Source: Leisingera aquaemixtae (GTDB lineage Bacteria > Pseudomonadota > Alphaproteobacteria > Rhodobacterales > Rhodobacteraceae). Taken from it: a stretch of 64,000 nt of DNA. Both the position numbers and the translations under genes were made by a program. The notes below the pieces were generated by a model. That model saw only the letters and a program-made list of their open reading frames with translations. It made no database searches and was not told the DNA's origin. Below are positions 43,137 to 51,308 of the stretch, piece after piece. The first letter of the stretch is position 1, and each line of letters opens with the position of its first letter. The DNA is taken from contig NZ_CYSR01000009.1 in NCBI RefSeq assembly GCF_001458395.1, forward strand, positions 60,137-124,136, in the 5' to 3' direction.

Positions 43137-43516
43137 TGCGGGCGCACCGTCAGTTCGGCCCGGCTGAGTCCGGCAGCCGCCAGCTGCCGCAGGATCCGCG
43201 CCAGCGCCGCGGCCTCCAGCCCGGCATCGGCCCGCAGCTGCACCACGGGGCTGCCCGCGCTGGCCGCGGCCAGCCGGGCAATCGCGGCCTCTCCCCCGGC
43301 GCCGTCAAACTGCATCTGGCCTTGCGCATCAATGTAGAGCACGGCCTCCGCCGTCGCCTCGGTGTCCAGCGCGGCCTTGGGCGGGGTGACTTCGAACGGG
43401 TCCGGCTGGGCCAGGCGGGAGGTCATCAGGAAGAAGATCAGCAGCAGGAACACCACGTTGATCATCGGCACGATGGATTCGGCGCGCGGGCGGCGGGGGG
43501 GATCGGTCAGGTCCAT
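43133..43516 (-). CDS. ExbD-like motor protein with Asn in place of the membrane Asp
   Basis: Second ExbD-family gene of the operon, 127 aa. One N-terminal membrane helix (VPMINVVFLLLIFFLMTS) is followed by a periplasmic domain. Residue 20 is Asn (codon AAC, 43457-43459), exactly where its neighbour at 43527-43904 and E. coli ExbD have the essential proton-carrying Asp. The one-base difference suggests a specialised non-protonated subunit that pairs with the Asp-bearing copy, since ExbD works as a dimer (inference). It overlaps tonB by 4 bases and lies 10 bases after the other exbD. Confidence 0.92.
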   Translation of the reverse strand: MDLTDPPRRPRAESIVPMINVVFLLLIFFLMTSRLAQPDPFEVTPPKAALDTEATAEAVLYIDAQGQMQFDGAGGEAAIARLAAASAGSPVVQLRADAGLEAAALARILRQLAAAGLSRAELTVRPQ

Positions 43517-43526
43517 GCGCGGCGCC

Positions 43527-43904
43527 TCATTCCACCAGCACGAAGTTGGTAAAACCGGCCTGCCGCAGCAGCGCCGTCACATCGGTGAGGCGCTGCAGGC
43601 CGGCCTGGCCGCGGCCGAGCAGCACCAGCATGTCGCCGGGCGTCTGCATCAGCGGCGCCAGCGCCTGGGCCAGGTTGCTGTCCGCCACCGGCACGCCGTT
43701 GATGTCCAGGTTATTGGGCCCGATGCCGATCAGCCGCGGCGGGCCGGTGTAGGGGCCGCCCTGGCCGGCCAGCGGCAGGTCCAGCACCGCCTCCGTGCCA
43801 AAGCGCGAGGCCAGCATGAAGAACACCAAGAGCAGGAACACCACGTCGATCATCGGCGTCAGGCTCGGCTTGCGGCGGGGTTTGGCGGGCGGATCCAGCA
43901 GCAT
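43527..43904 (-). CDS. exbD: ExbD biopolymer transport protein (Asp-containing)
   Basis: ExbD-family protein of 125 aa. Its single N-terminal membrane helix (SLTPMIDVVFLLLVFFMLASRF) carries the conserved Asp at residue 20, required in E. coli for proton-driven TonB energisation. The periplasmic domain follows (LPLAGQGGPYTGPPRLIGIGPNNLDINGVPV...). It sits 4 bases after the exbB stop on the minus strand, in the order exbB-exbD-exbD-like-tonB. Confidence 0.93.
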   Translation of the reverse strand: MLLDPPAKPRRKPSLTPMIDVVFLLLVFFMLASRFGTEAVLDLPLAGQGGPYTGPPRLIGIGPNNLDINGVPVADSNLAQALAPLMQTPGDMLVLLGRGQAGLQRLTDVTALLRQAGFTNFVLVE

Positions 43905-43908
43905 CGCG

Positions 43909-44826
43909 TCACTCGGCCGCCAGTTTCAGCTCTGCGGGCGCTGCCGCCACGAACAGCCGGGTGGCGCTGTCTTCGATGTCGCGGCGGATGCGGGGGATCA
44001 CCGCCTCGAACCAGGTCAGCGCGGCGGAGGCCGGGATCGCCACTGCCATGCCCGCGGCGGTGGTCAGCAGCGCCTCCCAGGTGCCGCCCGCCAGCAGGGC
44101 CGGATCGGCGCGCGCGCCTGCTGCCTGCAGCGCCTGGAAAGCGGCGATCATCCCCAGCACGGTGCCAAGCAGGCCCAGCAGCGGCGCGATGGTGGCAATC
44201 AGCTCCAGCGCGCCCAGCCCGGTGGCGGCGCTGCCGAGGTGCAGCTTGGCCACCCGGGCGGTTTCTTCGCGGGCGCGGTCCTCTGGCAGGGCGGCGAGGG
44301 CGGTCAGGGCCGCGGCCACCACCCGGGAGCGGATGCCGATGCGGCCCTTGACGATGGCCATCGCGGTGCCGGTGTCGCCGCGTTCAAACGCCTCCACCGC
44401 GCGGCCGGCCTTGCCGCGCGACCAGGCGCCGATCAGCGCCAGGCGCCAGACCTTCCACAGGATCAGCGCCAGGGTGATCACGGACAGCGCCGCAATCGCC
44501 CAGATCGACGGGCCGCCGTCGCGCAGGAATTTAAACGCCTTGGCAGCGGTATCGCGGGCGGTGTGGGCCAGCTCCTGCTGCCGGGTGAGCGGGTCTGCGG
44601 GTGCCAGCACGTCCGCGTCCGGCGCTGGCGCTGCCGGGGCGGGCGCGGAGGAGTGCGGCACCGTTGAAGCGGGGGCTGCGGGGGCTTCGGGCTGGGCTGC
44701 CGCCGGGGCCTCTGCGGTGATCTGCGGCACCGGCGCGGCGGGGGAGTCCTGCGCGGCAGCCGGGGCTGCAAGCAGCGGGGCGGTCAGAAACACGGCGGCA
44801 AGGGCCGCCTGGGCGCGACGGGTCAT
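43909..44826 (-). CDS. exbB: ExbB/TolQ/MotA-family proton channel protein
   Basis: ExbB homologue of 305 aa. A cleavable signal-like N-terminus (MTRRAQAALAAVFLTAPLLAAPAAAQ) and a Pro/Ala-rich periplasmic stretch (27-110) precede the ExbB core: the first membrane helix (GGPSIWAIAALSVITLALILWKVW), a cytoplasmic loop, then LGALELIATIAPLLGLLGTVLGMIAAFQAL and TTAAGMAVAIPASAALTWFE, the two channel-lining helices. The extended N-terminus is typical of alphaproteobacterial ExbB. The ATG overlaps the stop of the siderophore-interacting protein gene (ATGA). Confidence 0.93.
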   Translation of the reverse strand: MTRRAQAALAAVFLTAPLLAAPAAAQDSPAAPVPQITAEAPAAAQPEAPAAPASTVPHSSAPAPAAPAPDADVLAPADPLTRQQELAHTARDTAAKAFKFLRDGGPSIWAIAALSVITLALILWKVWRLALIGAWSRGKAGRAVEAFERGDTGTAMAIVKGRIGIRSRVVAAALTALAALPEDRAREETARVAKLHLGSAATGLGALELIATIAPLLGLLGTVLGMIAAFQALQAAGARADPALLAGGTWEALLTTAAGMAVAIPASAALTWFEAVIPRIRRDIEDSATRLFVAAAPAELKLAAE

Positions 44827-45890
44827 GATTGGCTCCAATATGCGGCGATATAGCTGGTTCCGGGGGCGGGTTTGTCCTGCTGGAGGGCTGTGCGCAGGCG
44901 CTGCACTTCCGCCTTTTCGCAGGCAAACCACAGGAAATGGCCGGGCGCGTGTTTGCGCGCGGCCAGCGCGCGCTCGGCCAGGCTGTACCCGCCATCGCGG
45001 CGCAGCCAGGTCAGGGAGACGCCCGCCGGGGCGGTCACCGGGTAGCCGCAGTCCTTGCCCTCGGAGCTAAGGAGAACCGCCTCCCCCGCGCTGTCCCGCG
45101 GCAGGCTGTCCAGAATGCGGGCGGCGGCGGGCAGGGCGGTTTCGTCGGCGAACAGCAGGATGTTCGAGGTGTCGGGTATGCCGCCGCCGCCGGGACCGGC
45201 AAGGACCAGCCGGTCGCCGGGAGTTGCTTTGCGCGCCCACTCGGTGGCCCGCCCTCCGTCGTGCAGGAAGATGTCGAAATCCATCAGCCCGGCCTCATGG
45301 CTGATCCAGCGGGTGGTGTAGACCGGGCGGTGCAGCGCGGTCTCTCCCTTGGGCCAGACGGTGGCGCCGCTGTCCGACAGCCGGGGCCAGTCCGGCGCGG
45401 CACAGCCCGCGGGCGGCAGCAGCAGGCGGAAGTGGATGGCGTCGTCCTGGAAACTGGCGAGGTCCGGGGATTTGACCCGGACGCGCAGGAAGGCGCTGCC
45501 GATGGGGGTGATTGACTGGACCGTGGTGAAATGGACATTGGGCGGCAGGCTGCCAGCGGCGGCGGTGCCGGGCCAGCGCAGGGCGGCGGAGGCCCCGGGC
45601 CGGATCTCGTCCAGATGCGCGGCGATGCCGTCCTTCAGCATGTGCAGCCGGTCCGGCAGGGCCGCCGACACGCCGATTGCCGTGCCGCCGTTCCTTGCGG
45701 CAAAGCGGTAGTGGCCAAAGCCTGCGATCTCCACAATGACGGCGGCGGCGCTGTTTTCGAGCACCGGCAGCTCATGCGCCTGCGCCATCGTCAGGACGGC
45801 TTGGCGGACGTCCGGGAACGGCAGCATCGGCAGGTCAGTGTCCGCTTGCAGCGGAAAGGCGGGGCGGAGGGTCATGGCGGCCTCGTTCAT
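44823..45890 (-). CDS. Siderophore-interacting protein (ferric-siderophore reductase, SIP family)
   Basis: SIP-family FAD-binding reductase of 355 aa with an N-terminal extension (residues 1-110: a DUF2218-like domain, ENSAAAVIVEIAGFGHYRFAARNG). The flavin domain begins about 120 (FTTVQSITPIGSAFLRVRVKSPDLASFQDDAIHFRLLLPP) and the NAD(P)H-binding part follows (GDRLVLAGPGGGG; LLFADETALPAAARILDSLP; FLWFACEKAEVQRLR). It releases iron by reducing the imported ferric siderophore in the cytoplasm. The ATG at 45890 overlaps the ATPase stop (ATGA); a much longer upstream frame is a shadow of that gene. Confidence 0.9.
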   Translation of the reverse strand: MNEAAMTLRPAFPLQADTDLPMLPFPDVRQAVLTMAQAHELPVLENSAAAVIVEIAGFGHYRFAARNGGTAIGVSAALPDRLHMLKDGIAAHLDEIRPGASAALRWPGTAAAGSLPPNVHFTTVQSITPIGSAFLRVRVKSPDLASFQDDAIHFRLLLPPAGCAAPDWPRLSDSGATVWPKGETALHRPVYTTRWISHEAGLMDFDIFLHDGGRATEWARKATPGDRLVLAGPGGGGIPDTSNILLFADETALPAAARILDSLPRDSAGEAVLLSSEGKDCGYPVTAPAGVSLTWLRRDGGYSLAERALAARKHAPGHFLWFACEKAEVQRLRTALQQDKPAPGTSYIAAYWSQS

Positions 45891-46669
45891 GCGGGGATGA
45901 CATGCGGGGTGCCGTGCAGCGGATCGGGGATGATCCGGCAGGGCAGCTGAAAGACGGAGTGCAGGACCGCTTCCGTGATCACTTCGGCGGGCGGGCCCTG
46001 GCAGAACACCCTTCCGTCCTTGAGCGCGATCATGTGACTGGCAAAGCGGGCGGCCAGGTTGATGTCGTGCAGCACCATGGCCACGGTGCGCCCGGTCTCG
46101 CGGTTGAGCCTCTGCACCAGTTTCAGCAGCTCGATCTGATGCGGCAGGTCCAGGTAGGTCGTCGGCTCGTCCAGCAGCAGGATGCCGGTTTCCTGCGCCA
46201 GCGCCATCGCGATCCAGGCCCGCTGGCGCTGGCCGCCCGACAGCGCCTCCAGCGGTCTGCGGGCGTGCCCGGTCATGTTGGTAAGCTCCAGCGCCCGGGC
46301 GACCGCTGCCGCGTCCTGCCGCGACCATTGCCACAGCGCCGATTGATAGGGGGTGCGGCCGCGCGCCACCAGATCGCGCACCGTCAGCCCTTCGGGCGCG
46401 GCGGGGGTTTGCGGCAGGATCGCCAGCCGCCGGGCCACCGAGCGGCTGCTTTGGCGGTGGATCGCCTTGCCGTCCAGCACCGCCTGGCCGCGGCCGGCGG
46501 GCTGCAGCCGGGCCAGGGTTCTGAGCAGGGTGGATTTGCCGCAGGCATAGGGGCCGACGATGGCGGTCAGCCCGCCATCGGGGATGGCGGCGGTCAGGCT
46601 GTCCAGCACAGGTGTTCCGGCATAGCCGGCCGAGAGATCCTCGGCCCGAAGGCGGGCGGTGTCAGGCAT
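45887..46669 (-). CDS. Iron-siderophore ABC transporter, ATP-binding protein
   Basis: FecE/FhuC-type ATPase of 260 aa. Walker A is GPYACGKST, signature [15 protein letters not shown], Walker B ILLLDEPTTYLDL, and VLHDINLAARFASHMIALKDGRV is the usual siderophore-ATPase ending of the core. The ATG at 46669 overlaps the permease stop (TGATG). With the two permeases and the binding protein it forms a complete inner-membrane importer. Confidence 0.94.
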   Translation of the reverse strand: MPDTARLRAEDLSAGYAGTPVLDSLTAAIPDGGLTAIVGPYACGKSTLLRTLARLQPAGRGQAVLDGKAIHRQSSRSVARRLAILPQTPAAPEGLTVRDLVARGRTPYQSALWQWSRQDAAAVARALELTNMTGHARRPLEALSGGQRQRAWIAMALAQETGILLLDEPTTYLDLPHQIELLKLVQRLNRETGRTVAMVLHDINLAARFASHMIALKDGRVFCQGPPAEVITEAVLHSVFQLPCRIIPDPLHGTPHVIPA

Positions 46670-47685
46670 CAGAGCGTTCCTTTGCGGAAATGCGCCAGCA
46701 GCAGCCACAGCAGCACAGGGGCGCCGGTGAGCGCGGTAAAGACGCCGGCGGGCAGCTGCACCCCCGGCACCATGCGGGCGGCGGTATCGGCCAGCAGGGT
46801 CATCAGCGCGCCGGCCGCGGCGGCGGCCAGCAGCGCGGGCTTGCCGCCGGGAACCAGGCGGCGGGCGATCGGCCCGGCGGCAAAGGCGACAAAGGGCAGG
46901 GGCCCCGCGGCGGTCACTGCAAGCGCGGTCAGCACAATGCCGGCACCGGCCACCGCCAGCCGCAGGCCGGAGACCGGCAGGCCGAGGCCGGTTGCGATGC
47001 CGTCATCCATCGCCAGCCGCGCCAGCGGGAAGTGCAGCCGCCACAGCACCGGCGCCAGCAGCGCCAGCCCGGCCCAGACCCGCGCCGCGTCCCCCCAGCC
47101 GCGGCTGTGCAGCGAGCCGGTGAGCCAGGTCACCATGTCCGAGGCGGTCTGCGGGTCGATGCGGCTGACCAGCAGGTCGGCGGCGGCGGTCAGGGTCAGG
47201 CTGGCGCCGATGCCGGTCAGGATCAGCCGGCCCGGGGCCAAGCCATCCTTCCAGCTCAGCAGGAGCACCAGCGCCGCGGCCAGCGCCGCGCCGGCAATGG
47301 CGCCCGCCAGCATCATGCCGCCGGTCAGGATCACCGCGGCCAGGGCGCCGCAGCTGGCGCCGGCGTTGAAGCCGATCACATCCGGCGCGGCGAGCGGGTT
47401 GCGCAACATCGTCTGGAACATCGCCCCCGCCAGGCCGAAGGCGGCACCGGCGCCAAGCGCCGCCGCAATCCGCGGCAGCCGGTGATCCAGCAGGATCATC
47501 TGCTCAATACCGGTGCCCCGGCCTTGCAGCACCGCGGCCATCTGCCCGCTGCTGAGGGGGTAACTGCCGGTTTGCACCGCCAGCAGGGCGGCGGCCAGCA
47601 GCAGGGCCATCAGGCAAAGGCCGGCCAGCAGGGCGCGGCGCGAGATCTGCACCGACAGGGCAGCGAAACGGAGGGTCCAGGTCAT
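46669..47685 (-). CDS. Iron-siderophore ABC transporter permease (FecCD family)
   Basis: FecCD/BtuC-type permease of 338 aa with about nine to ten membrane segments. Characteristic parts are RLPRIAAALGAGAAFGLAGAMFQTMLRNPLAAPDVIGFNAGASCGAL, LTGIGASLTLTAAADLL and GPLPFVAFAAGPIARRLVPG. The ATG at 47685 overlaps the stop of the companion permease (ATGA); upstream in-frame sequence is an antisense/frame shadow. It makes one half of the channel. Confidence 0.93.
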   Translation of the reverse strand: MTWTLRFAALSVQISRRALLAGLCLMALLLAAALLAVQTGSYPLSSGQMAAVLQGRGTGIEQMILLDHRLPRIAAALGAGAAFGLAGAMFQTMLRNPLAAPDVIGFNAGASCGALAAVILTGGMMLAGAIAGAALAAALVLLLSWKDGLAPGRLILTGIGASLTLTAAADLLVSRIDPQTASDMVTWLTGSLHSRGWGDAARVWAGLALLAPVLWRLHFPLARLAMDDGIATGLGLPVSGLRLAVAGAGIVLTALAVTAAGPLPFVAFAAGPIARRLVPGGKPALLAAAAAGALMTLLADTAARMVPGVQLPAGVFTALTGAPVLLWLLLAHFRKGTL

Positions 47686-48713
47686 AGGCTGCGCACTCCG
47701 TTCCGGCGCACCATCCAGATCAGCACCGGCCCGCCGATCAGCGCGGTCATCACGCCCGCCTGCATATTGCCGCCGAACAGCGGCAGGCGTCCGGCCAGAT
47801 CGGCGGCCACCAGCAGCAGCGGCCCGAACACTGCGGAGAAGGCCAGCGTCCAGCGCATGTCCGGCCCTGCGGCCCAGCGGGCCAGATGCGGCACGATCAG
47901 CCCGGCAAAGGCAATCGGCCCGGCCATTGCAACGGTGGCACCGCACAGAAGCACGATGGCGCTCCCGGCGGTGGCCCGCGCCAGCCCGGTGCGCACGCCC
48001 AGACCGCGGGCGGTGTCCTCGCCCAGCAGCAGCGCGTTCAGCCCGGCGGCGGCCACGGCGGCCAGCCCTGCGCCCAGGGCCAGGAAGGGCAGCAGCGCAA
48101 TAAGGGTGGCGGGCACAATGCCGTCGAACCCGCCCAGCACCCAGAAGCGGTAAACATCCAGGGTTTGCGAACTGACCAGCAGCAGCGCCCGGGTCAGCGC
48201 AATGATCAGCGCGCTGAGCGCCGCGCCTGCCAGCACCAGCCGCAGCGGGCTGGCGCCGCTGCCGCCGCCCAGCAGGAACACCAGCACCGAGGCCGCCAGC
48301 GCGCCGCCAAGCGCCACCCAGACAAAGGCCGCCGGATCGGTGATGCCGAAGCCCAGGATGCAGATCACCACGCCAAGCGCGGCGCCGCCGTTGATGCCGA
48401 GCAGGCCCGGATCGGCCAGCGGGTTGCGGGTCATCCCCTGGATCAGCGCGCCAGAGATGCCGAGCGCCGCGCCGGCCAGCACCGCGCCCGCCAGCCGCGG
48501 CAGGCGCATGCCGCGGATCACGATATGGGCGGCATCGTCCGGGTCATAAGCGGTCAGCGCTGCCCAGACGGTGTCCCAGCCGGCGGGCCGGAAGCCGAAG
48601 CGCAGCGCGGCGGCCGACAGAACGGCCAGCCCCAGCAGGGATCCGGCGAGCCGCAGGCCGCGCAGGCTGGCGGCGGAGCGGGCCGGGGAAACGTCAAAGG
48701 CAGAAACGGTCAT
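47682..48713 (-). CDS. Iron-siderophore ABC transporter permease (FecCD family)
   Basis: Companion permease of 343 aa. Family signatures are RLPRLAGAVLAGAALGISGALIQGMTRNPLADPGLLGINGGAALGVV, LVLAGAALSALIIALTRALLL, FWVLGGFDG and the C-terminal AGPIAFAGLIVPHLARWAAGPDMRW with GGNMQAGVMTALIGGPVLIWMVRR. It begins 1 base after the binding-protein stop. It shows the same gene architecture as fecBCDE/fhuBCD-type loci. Confidence 0.94.
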   Translation of the reverse strand: MTVSAFDVSPARSAASLRGLRLAGSLLGLAVLSAAALRFGFRPAGWDTVWAALTAYDPDDAAHIVIRGMRLPRLAGAVLAGAALGISGALIQGMTRNPLADPGLLGINGGAALGVVICILGFGITDPAAFVWVALGGALAASVLVFLLGGGSGASPLRLVLAGAALSALIIALTRALLLVSSQTLDVYRFWVLGGFDGIVPATLIALLPFLALGAGLAAVAAAGLNALLLGEDTARGLGVRTGLARATAGSAIVLLCGATVAMAGPIAFAGLIVPHLARWAAGPDMRWTLAFSAVFGPLLLVAADLAGRLPLFGGNMQAGVMTALIGGPVLIWMVRRNGVRSL

Positions 48714-48714
48714 G

Positions 48715-49737
48715 TCAGCGGCCCTCCGGCAGCAGGCCGGCTTCGGCCATGCTGGAAACGGGGGTGCCCGGGTCGCCGTCCAGCGCCGCCTCCAGCAGCG
48801 GCACCAGCTGGTCCAGCGCGGCGTCCAGGCTCAAGGGGCTGGAATGGGACAGCGCCGAGGACAGCAGCCGCCCGGCATAGATCTCCCGCCCCTCCCGGTA
48901 GGCGCGCAGGGTGTGGCGCAGCGGCAGGCGCTTGAGGCGCGGCACCGATCCGCCGGCGTCAATCCAGATCAGCGCATCCGTGTCGATGGGCGAGAGATCC
49001 TCATCAGGAAGCAGGGCATAGTAAGAGTTTGCAGGCGCAAACGGGTTTTCCACCTCCGGCACGGTGAACCCCAGAGCAGCCAGGAACTGGCCGCGGATGT
49101 CGCTGGCGGAATAGGCGCCGGTCCGGGTGGCCGAGACCATGACGACGCTTGCGCCCTGCCATTCGGGGTGCGCGGCGCGGATCGCGGCAAAGCGGCCCTC
49201 GATGCGGGAGATGATCTGTTCGGCCTTGGCGGTCTGTCCGGTGGCCGTGCCCAGGGTGCGCAGCATGACCTGCCAGGGCGAGCCGTAGCTGCCGTGGGCG
49301 GCCTTCGGCGCCACGGTCGGCGCGATCCGCGACAGCAGCGCATATTCGCGTTCGGTCATGCCCGACCACTGTCCGGTGATCAGGTCCGGCTCCAAGGCGG
49401 CGATCCGTTCGATGTCGATCTGCCCCTGCAGCACGATGGGCCTGGCATCGCCTAGGGCCGCCTGCGCCCAGGGCCAGACGCCATAGGGATGGTCGCCGAA
49501 CCACTTGCGCAGCGCATGGGGTTTTTCCCCCAGCGCCAGGAAGAAATCATGGCCGATGAAGCTGAGCGAGACGATGCGCTGCGGCTTGGCGGGCACAATT
49601 GTGGTGCCATAGCGGTGCTCGATCACCGCCGGAAATGCATCCGCCGCGCAGGCCGCGGGCGCAAGCGCCGCTGCGGCCAGCAGCAGACAGGCGCCGAGCC
49701 GGGCGCGCGCATTCAGAAGTATCTGAGCCAGCTTCAC
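48715..49737 (-). CDS. Iron-siderophore ABC transporter, periplasmic binding protein
   Basis: FecB/FhuD-type binding protein of 340 aa and first gene of the iron operon. It starts with GTG (GGAG six bases before) and has a signal peptide (ILLNARARLGACLLLAAAALAPAACA) that lacks a good lipobox. The mature part follows the family: IEHRYGTTIVPAKPQRIVSLSFIGHDFFLALGEKP, IAALEPDLITGQWSGMTEREYALLSRIAPTV. A 133-base region upstream leads to an inverted repeat and promoter elements, consistent with iron control. Confidence 0.93.
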   Translation of the reverse strand: MKLAQILLNARARLGACLLLAAAALAPAACAADAFPAVIEHRYGTTIVPAKPQRIVSLSFIGHDFFLALGEKPHALRKWFGDHPYGVWPWAQAALGDARPIVLQGQIDIERIAALEPDLITGQWSGMTEREYALLSRIAPTVAPKAAHGSYGSPWQVMLRTLGTATGQTAKAEQIISRIEGRFAAIRAAHPEWQGASVVMVSATRTGAYSASDIRGQFLAALGFTVPEVENPFAPANSYYALLPDEDLSPIDTDALIWIDAGGSVPRLKRLPLRHTLRAYREGREIYAGRLLSSALSHSSPLSLDAALDQLVPLLEAALDGDPGTPVSSMAEAGLLPEGR

Positions 49738-49869
49738 AATTCACTCCAGCCGTCAGCGCAGCCTGGAGCTGCACCGGGATGTTGATCCGTTGATGGCTGG
49801 ACTGTGTGCCGCGCAAATGGCGCGGAGCGTCTCGCTGAAAGGCGCCCGTCAGGGTGCGTCCGGACGCTT

Positions 49870-49893
49870 AAAGAACCTTAGTTCTTTTGTCAA
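49870..49893 (-). promoter_or_regulatory. Candidate iron-responsive operator/promoter of the siderophore operon
   Basis: On the minus strand TTGACA (49888-49893) is followed by a perfect dyad AAAGAAC-TAAG-GTTCTTT (49870-49887) that fills the spacer; the -10 is weak (TAAGCG). The position 133 bases upstream of the binding-protein start suggests a metal-dependent repressor or activator site. Its class (Irr, RirA, Fur-like) is not determined. Confidence 0.6.
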
Positions 49894-49900
49894 GTAATCC

Positions 49901-49931
49901 GGCCGCCCGGGCTGTTTCGCTCCGGGCGGCC
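49901..49931 (-). terminator. Hairpin after the bkd operon
   Basis: Perfect 10-bp stem GGCCGCCCGG / CCGGGCGGCC with an 11-nt loop, 18 bases past the lpd stop on the minus strand. No T-tract follows. It separates the bkd operon from the iron-operon promoter. Confidence 0.65.
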
Positions 49932-49949
49932 TGTTGCGGCCTTTGCGGC

Positions 49950-51308
49950 TCAGATATGCAGCGCGTGACCCAGCGCGCGCAGGCAGGCTTCCTGCAGGCC
50001 TTCGGACTGGGTCGGATGCGCGTGGATGGTTGCGGCGATGTCCTCCAGGCAGGCGCCCATTTCGATGGCGAGCGAAAACGCCGCCGACAGTTCCGACACG
50101 CCGGCCCCGGCCGCCTGAAGCCCCAGCACCGCCTTGTCGGCATCGCGCCAGACAACGCGGATGAAACCGTCCTCGCGCTCTGTCGTCATGGCGCGGCCAT
50201 TGGCGGCAAAGGGGAATTCGGTGCTGCTGCTGCCCTCCACCTCGCCCGGCAGGGCGCCGCAGGTGACAATCTCCGGGTCGGTGAAGCAGACCGCCGGAAT
50301 GGCGCGCTTGTCCCATTCCACCGCGTGGCCCGCGGCATGTTCGGCCACCATCTCGCCCTGGGCCATGGCCCGGTGCGCCAGCATCGGCTCGCCGGTGACG
50401 TCGCCGATGGCGTAGATGCCGCGCATGGACGTCTGGCAGGTCTTGTCAATCCGGATGTAGGGGCCGTTCAGGGTCAGCGCCAGCTCATCAACGCCGATGC
50501 CATCCATGCGCGGGCGGCGGCCGACGGTGACCAGGACTTTCTCGGCCTTGATGTCGCCCTGGGTGGTGCTCAGAACGCCATCGGCAAAGCCTTCGGCCCT
50601 GGCGCCGGTCATCACGTTGATGCCCAGGGTTTCCAGCCGCTTGGCGACGGGCCGGGTCAGGGCCTGATCGTAGAGCGGCAGGATGCGGTCCTCAGCCTCC
50701 ACCACGGTGACCCTGGCCCCCAGCTTGGCAAAGGCCGTGCCCAGCTCCAGCCCGATATAGCCCGCGCCGACCACGGCGAGGGTTTCCGGCCCCGCCTGCA
50801 GCGCCAGCGCCTCGGTCGAGGACAGGATATCGCCGCCAAAGGGCAGGGAGAGCAGCTCCACGGGCGCAGACCCGGAGGCAATCACGATGCGCTCGGCGCG
50901 GATCTGGGTGGTCTCGCCGTCGCGTTTCACCGCGACGGTCTTGCCATCGAGGAACCGCGCGCGGCCCTCGACCACGCGCACGCCCGCCTTGCGCATCAGC
51001 CCGCTGACGCCGCCGGTCAGCCGCTTCACGATGCCGTCCTTCCAGGCCACGGTGCGGCTGAGGTCGATCTCCGGCTTGCCCGCCGTGATCCCAAGCGGCC
51101 CGTCGCTGGCGTGCGCCATCTTGTGGAACTCGTCAGCGGCATGGATCAGCGCCTTGGAGGGGATGCAGCCCACGTTGAGGCAGGTGCCGCCGGGGTTGGC
51201 CTCGTCCACCACGATGGTGTCGACCCCCAGCTGGCCTGCGCGGATGGCGCAGACATAGCCGCCGGGGCCCGCGCCGATGATGAGCAGTTTGCACTTCAGA
51301 TCAGTCAT
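49950..51308 (-). CDS. lpdV: Dihydrolipoyl dehydrogenase (E3) of the branched-chain complex
   Basis: FAD-dependent E3 of 452 aa reoxidising dihydrolipoamide with NAD. The FAD motif IIGAGPGGYVCAIRAG is followed by the redox pair GGTCLNVGCIPSK (Cys43, Cys48), the NAD motif VVGAGYIGLELGTAFAKLG, and the C-terminal HAHPTQSE holding the catalytic His-Glu. The ATG is immediately after the E2 stop. It is the last gene of the bkd operon and therefore its dedicated E3, distinct from the pyruvate dehydrogenase E3 elsewhere. Confidence 0.94.
   Translation of the reverse strand: MTDLKCKLLIIGAGPGGYVCAIRAGQLGVDTIVVDEANPGGTCLNVGCIPSKALIHAADEFHKMAHASDGPLGITAGKPEIDLSRTVAWKDGIVKRLTGGVSGLMRKAGVRVVEGRARFLDGKTVAVKRDGETTQIRAERIVIASGSAPVELLSLPFGGDILSSTEALALQAGPETLAVVGAGYIGLELGTAFAKLGARVTVVEAEDRILPLYDQALTRPVAKRLETLGINVMTGARAEGFADGVLSTTQGDIKAEKVLVTVGRRPRMDGIGVDELALTLNGPYIRIDKTCQTSMRGIYAIGDVTGEPMLAHRAMAQGEMVAEHAAGHAVEWDKRAIPAVCFTDPEIVTCGALPGEVEGSSSTEFPFAANGRAMTTEREDGFIRVVWRDADKAVLGLQAAGAGVSELSAAFSLAIEMGACLEDIAATIHAHPTQSEGLQEACLRALGHALHI

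Noticed and set aside
44823..46334. 503-codon version of the siderophore-interacting protein
   Set aside because: The first 148 residues are an out-of-frame reading of the ATPase gene; the ATG at 45890 overlaps its stop and fits family length.
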